Assembly (NCBI GenBank): GCA_977017575.1
Contig: CDRNVI010000204.1
Location: forward strand, 1 to 35,765
Reading direction: 5' to 3'
Length of the DNA stretch: 35,765 nt
Source: Paramoeba atlantica
Lineage: Eukaryota; Discosea
The position numbers and the translations under genes are program-made. Position 1 is the first letter of the stretch. Each line of letters begins with the position of its first letter. The notes under the pieces were generated by a model. It was not told the origin of the DNA. It was given only the letters and a program-made list of their open reading frames with translations, and ran no database searches. Shown in pieces: positions 31,357-35,765 of the stretch.

Positions 31357-33425
31357 ATGGACTTGAAAATGAGCGAAGGAGAAAGAGAAAGAGAAAGAGA
31401 AAGAGAAGAAGAGATGATGGTGAAAAGAAGAAGAAAGGAAGAAGAAGAGAAAAAGAAAAGATTTGAATGTGGAATATGTTTGGAATTGATGGGTTGGGAA
31501 AAAGAACCAAGGTTGTTACCTTGTTGTGCTCTTTCTTTTTGTACTCTTTGCCTCAACAAACTCTTTCTGATTCAAGATCCTTCTTCATCTCCCTCTTCTT
31601 CTTCTTCCCCTTCTTCATCCTCTTTGAAAGGAGTGAAATGTCCAGTTTGTAGAGAAATGAACGAATGTGAAAGCATTGAAACACTTTCGGTGAATTATTT
31701 GATTCCAGAAACGATTGATGTTCTTCTTTCTTCAAATTTGATTTCTTTATCCCAACAATCAGGTTTTCTTTATTTTTTAATGTTTGATTTTCTTTTTTCT
31801 TTCATTTTTTCTTTTTTGAGTAATTTGACCCACCCAACCCCCTGCTGTTGTACCCTTCACTGACTTATTTTCTTCTTTTTGAAACAACAAAATACAAATT
31901 AGGAGAAGTTCAATGTGTGAGTTTCGAAACGTGTGGAGAACAAACTCGAATGTATTGTTCTGATTGTAAAGTCTTTATTTGTGATTCTTGTGATCTGTCT
32001 CACTCCTCTTCTATTTTCACTCGAAATCACAAACGATCTGAAAGAAATGGAAGATTGGAGGAAGAGGGGGGAGTGGTGATGGTGGGGTTGGAGGATTTGA
32101 AGAAGAGAGAATGTTCAAAACACCCATCTGAAACAATCAGTGGATATTGTTTTCAATGTTCTTCTTTTGTTTGTCCTCGTTGTATTCTTGAAACTCACGT
32201 TCAACACAAAGAGAAAGTGAAATCGATTGAAGAAAGTATTTTAGAGAAAAGGAATGAAGTTGCGAAGATTGGAGATAAATTGGAGAGAAGATTGATTGAG
32301 ATTGAAGAAGAAAGAAAAAGGATTGAAAAAGAAATGAAAGAATTAGAAGAGAAATTAGAAAAGAAAAGAATTGAAAAGAAAGAAATAGAATTAGAGAAAG
32401 AAGATTTGAGAATCAGAAAAGATTCAATTATTCGTTTATCCAATACCCCAACACCAACAACAACAACAACAACTGATTGTGATGTTTCTCTCTTTTTTGA
32501 TGATCAACTTTTTTCAACTCTTCTTCAAACTGCAACTGATATTGTAGGCGTTGTTGGATTCCTCAAACCAAAGAAAGGAGTGATTTGTTGTGATGGTGGT
32601 AGTGATTCTTTTCGTTTTGTTTCTTCTTTTCCTTTGGAGAATGAACCTTGGGGAGTGAGTGTGAACAGTGATGGGAATATTTTTATTTGTGAAGAGGATG
32701 GTGGATTGAAAGTGAGAGATAAAGAAGGAAATGAGATGATTGAATCAACAATTCAGAAAACAATTGATTCACTTCAATTGGATCCTGTTGATGTTTCAAT
32801 TGGATTGAATGATCAAATTGTTGTTCTTGATTGGTCTCAAGATTGTCGGAGAGTTGTAATATTAAACGGAGAAGGAGAATTGATCAAATCTTTTGGATCA
32901 AAAGGTTATGAAGATGGTCAGTTTAAAGATCCATATGGTGTGGATGTGGATGAAGAAGGTAGAATTATTGTTGTTGATACTTGGCATCCTCGAATTCAAG
33001 TGTTTGATAATGATGGATCTTTTCTTCATTCTTTTGGTTCATTAGGTTCTTCTGAAGGTCAATTTAATCGACCTTCGAGTGTTGTAGTTGATAGAGATGG
33101 GAATCTTGTTATTTCTGATTCTTACAATAATCGAATTCAAGTGATGGATATTGAAGGGAATTTTATTCGATGTTTTGGAACATATGGTTCAGGTGATTCT
33201 CAATTAATTTGTCCAAAAGGTGTTGATGTGGATGGGGAAGGTAGAATTGTTGTTTGTGATAAAGGAAATGAAAGAGTGTGTGTGTTTGAGAAAGATGGAA
33301 CATTTCTTTTTTCGTTTGGTGAAGATCACGTGGAGAATCCTTTTGGGATTGTTATCGATTCATTTGGAACAATTATTGTTTCAGATTGTGACAAAAATTC
33401 AGTTGAATTTTGGAAATCATTTTGA
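31357..33425 (+). CDS. TRIM-NHL paralogue H with shortened N terminus
   Basis: Exons 31357-31762 and 31903-33425 (intron 140 bp, GT-AG, with in-frame stops so it must be spliced) give 642 residues. ATG 31369 (MSEGERERE) is an alternative start giving 638. The basic tail seen in B, D and E is reduced to a short Glu/Arg stretch; homology begins at EEEMMVKRRRKEEEEKKKRF. RING (CGIC ... PCCALSFCTLC ... CPVC), a B-box-1-like cluster (FETCGEQTRMYCSDC), B-box 2 (CSKH ... CFQC ... CPRC ... H..H), coiled coil, Thr/Pro linker and six NHL blades are intact. The 5' end is unlike that of the other copies and starts just after a diverged LTR. It is head-to-head with F and tail-to-tail with G. Confidence 0.9.
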
Positions 33426-34585
33426 AAAGAGATGGAGGTTTTTTCATTTTCTTTTTCCTTTTTTTCAATTTTTTGTTTATTTTCAGTTGATTTATTAACA
33501 CCTTCTCTTTCTCCTCCCTCTCTTTCTCTTTCTTTTAGTCTCTGGGAACACAAAATGTCGGGGGGTGTTCTTATTCCCAATTTTTCGCTTTGATTTTAAT
33601 TCTCCTCCTTTCGAACCTTTTTTTCGATTTGCTCCCACAAGACCAATATTATATGACTCTCTCTCTTCTTTCTCTCTCCTCTCCTCCTCTCCCTCACTTC
33701 CACTCTCCCTTTGTCTGTTTCTTATCTCTCTTCTTTCTTCTTCTCTTTCTTTTCTTCCTTTTCTTTCTTTCTTCATCTCTCAATTTTGTTGTTTCTTTTT
33801 GTTTTTGATGTGGGGGGGAATTTTCTCAATTCTGATCCATTTGTAGAAATACAATTTCTCAATGTTTTTATCAAAATAAAATTTCATTTTTCCCGAAATT
33901 GTGTTTCTCTCATTCAATCAACCAAAATATGAATTCCTCCTCCAACAACAAAAAAAAAGAAAAAAAAAGTTGTTTTTGAGCTTTGAAAGAGTGTTCTTGT
34001 TGAGTTTGGGTATTATTCATTCCACCAAATAAAAAGATGAATCAACAAAAATTTCAACAAAAAGACCGGGCAACAAAAAAGAATCATTTCTTTTTAACAA
34101 CAACAAAATTTGAAGAAAACAAAAAAAGAAAAATAATTTCAATCAAAAAAAAACAGAAGAGGAAGAGAAGAGGAGATCAAAAACACAAAACACAACAACA
34201 CAACAACAAAACTCAAAAATGAAGAGGAGAAACAAAATTAAAGAAAACTGTTTTTGAAGAAGACGAAGGATCAAAAATTGAATCAAAAATTGGAAGAAGA
34301 AGAATGATGATGATTTTGGGGGGGAAGAAGAAGACCACACCACACCACAACAGAGACTAAAAAGGAGAAAAGGGAGGAGGGGAGGAAGGGGAGGAAGGGG
34401 GAAAAGAGAAAAGAAGAGAAAAAAATTAACTTCTTGTTTTTAATTTTCTTCAAACAAAAAAGGAAAACAAAAAGAAAAAAGAAAGAAAAAAATTGATACA
34501 AAATAATAAAATAAAACAAATCAAATCAAAAAAGAGAAAAAAAAGAGAAAGAAAATGAAAAAAAAAATCAAACCTTTTCCTTCAC
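33426..34585. other. Tail-to-tail spacer between H and G
   Basis: No gene is seen. Bases 33426-33960 are the 3' flank of H; its first part resembles that of A and its later part recurs inverted at 19620-19910. Bases 33960-34585 are the 3' flank of G and match, inverted, the 3' flank of E. The region is strongly purine/pyrimidine-biased, with poly-T on the left and poly-A on the right. Confidence 0.6.
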
Positions 34586-35765
34586 TCAGTTCCAAAATTC
34601 AATTGACTTTTTGTTATAATCTGAAACAATAATTGTTCCAAATGAATCAACAACAACCCCATAAGGATTCACCATGTGAGGTTTACCAAATGAAAAAAGA
34701 AATGTTCCATCTTTCTCAAACACACTCACTCTTTCATTTCCTCTATCACAAACAACAATTCTACCTTCCCCATCCACATCAACACCTCCTGGACCTTTGA
34801 ATTGAGAATCACCTGAACCTCTTGTTCCAAAACATCGAATAAAATTCCCTTCAATATCCATCACTTGAATTCGATGATTCCCAAACTCACAAATAACAAT
34901 ATTCCCATCTCTATCAACTCCAACCCGTCTGGTTGATCAAATTGACCTTCAGAAGAACCTTTTGAACCAAAAGAATGAAGAAAAGATCCATCATTATCAA
35001 ACACTTGAATTCGATGATTGTAAGTATCAACAACAATAATTCTACCTTCTTCATCCACATCCACACCACATGGGGTCTCAAACTGACCATCTTCAGAACC
35101 TCTTGATCCAAAAGATTTGATCAATTCTCCTTCTTTGTTTAATATTACAACTCTCCGACAATATTGAGAATAATCAAGAACAACAATTTGATCATTCAAT
35201 CCAATTGAAACATCAACAGGTTTCAAATGAAGTGAATCAATTGTTTTCTGAATTGTTGATTCAATCATCTCATTTCCTTCTTTATCTCTCACTCTCAATC
35301 CATCCTCCACCCATTCACAAATAAAAATATTCCCATCACTGTTCACACTCACTCCACAAGGTTCATTCTTCAAGGGAAAAGAAGAAACTAAACAAAAAGA
35401 ATCACCACCACCATCACAACAAATCACTCCTTTCTTTCCAAATAATCTGTCAACACCTCCTTCAGAAACAATATCATTTGCAGTTTGAAGAAGAGTTGAA
35501 AAAAGTTGATCATCAAAAAAGAGAGAAACATCACAATCAGTTGTTGTTGATGTTGTTGTTGGTGTGTTGGATAAACGAATAATTGAATCTTTTCTTATTC
35601 TCAAATCTTCTTTCTCCAATTCTATTTCTTTCTTTTCAATTCTTTTCTTTTCTAATTTCTCTTCTAATTCTTTCATTTCTTTTTCAATTCTTTTTCTTTT
35701 CTTTTCAATCTCAATCAATCTTTTCTCCAATCTATCTCCAATCTTTACAACTTCATTCCTTTTCT
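34586..35765 (-). pseudogene. TRIM-NHL paralogue G, 3' part with one frameshift, cut by window edge
   Basis: The window ends inside the coiled coil (KRNEVVK region). The frame then runs through the Thr linker (TPTTTSTTTDCDV) and blades 1-3 into blade 4. Near 34927 one base is missing relative to the paralogues (they read QFDQPNSVGVD; here the frame is lost after QFDQP), and the remainder of blade 4 to blade 6 continues in another frame to TGA 34586-34588. If real, the product would lack the last two and a half blades and could not close the propeller. A sequencing or assembly error in a single base is an equally simple explanation. Its 3' flank is that of E. Confidence 0.8.

Noticed and set aside
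1-35765. Template-directed mutagenesis (DGR-like) as the source of propeller variation
   Set aside because: Differences at the variable codons involve all bases and are not confined to adenines; no template copy or dedicated reverse transcriptase is seen. Selection and gene conversion are simpler.
1-35765. CRISPR arrays, rRNA and tRNA genes, bacterial operon signals
   Set aside because: No regularly spaced repeats, no tRNA- or rRNA-like segments, and spliced genes throughout exclude a prokaryotic source.

Overview
This window is nuclear DNA of a eukaryote, most likely a unicellular protist. The genes have many very short GT-AG introns (41 to 140 bases, about one per 100 to 130 coding bases in the two largest single-copy genes), spacers are short and A+T-rich with long purine or pyrimidine tracts, and the standard genetic code is used. 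I cannot name the lineage; an amoeboid or amoeboflagellate protist is a guess.

Layout. Two clusters of one recently amplified gene family flank a block of four unrelated single-copy genes. The family is TRIM-NHL-like: a basic, probably nuclear-targeting tail, a RING finger, two B-boxes, a coiled coil, a Thr-rich linker and a six-bladed NHL propeller. Eight loci are visible and their orientation alternates strictly: 1-759 (+, partial), 1324-3560 (-), 4878-6024 (+, RING/B-box/coiled coil lost), 6486-8693 (-), then 16675-18822 (+), 21495-30031 (-, split by two insertions), 31357-33425 (+), 34586-35765 (-, partial, frameshifted). The block between the clusters (8994-15842) holds a short LUC7-like splicing factor, a divergent 14-3-3 protein, a DUF3533/SNG1 membrane protein (12 exons) and an AIFM2/FSP1-like FAD oxidoreductase (10 exons), all with splice phases that fit throughout.

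The main biological signal is in the TRIM-NHL family. The paralogues are nearly identical in framework, but nearly every blade of the propeller differs between copies at the same two loop positions, those expected to form the ligand-binding top face. The bottom-face loops are almost invariant. This is the pattern expected of a diversified recognition repertoire coupled to a probable ubiquitin-ligase head. Head-to-head pairs share a conserved core at the point where the strand switches from purine-rich to pyrimidine-rich, a candidate bidirectional promoter. The spacer 18823-21494 keeps flanks of at least one deleted family member.

Mobile DNA has reshaped the second cluster. A 756-bp element with inverted ends lies in the E-F spacer. 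A 2.4-kb element with CACCGCAT inverted ends and a Ty3/gypsy-type LTR element (3.9 kb, nearly identical 227-bp LTRs, broken interior) both sit in exon 1 of the same TRIM-NHL gene, and a diverged, apparently solo LTR lies just upstream of the gene at 31357.
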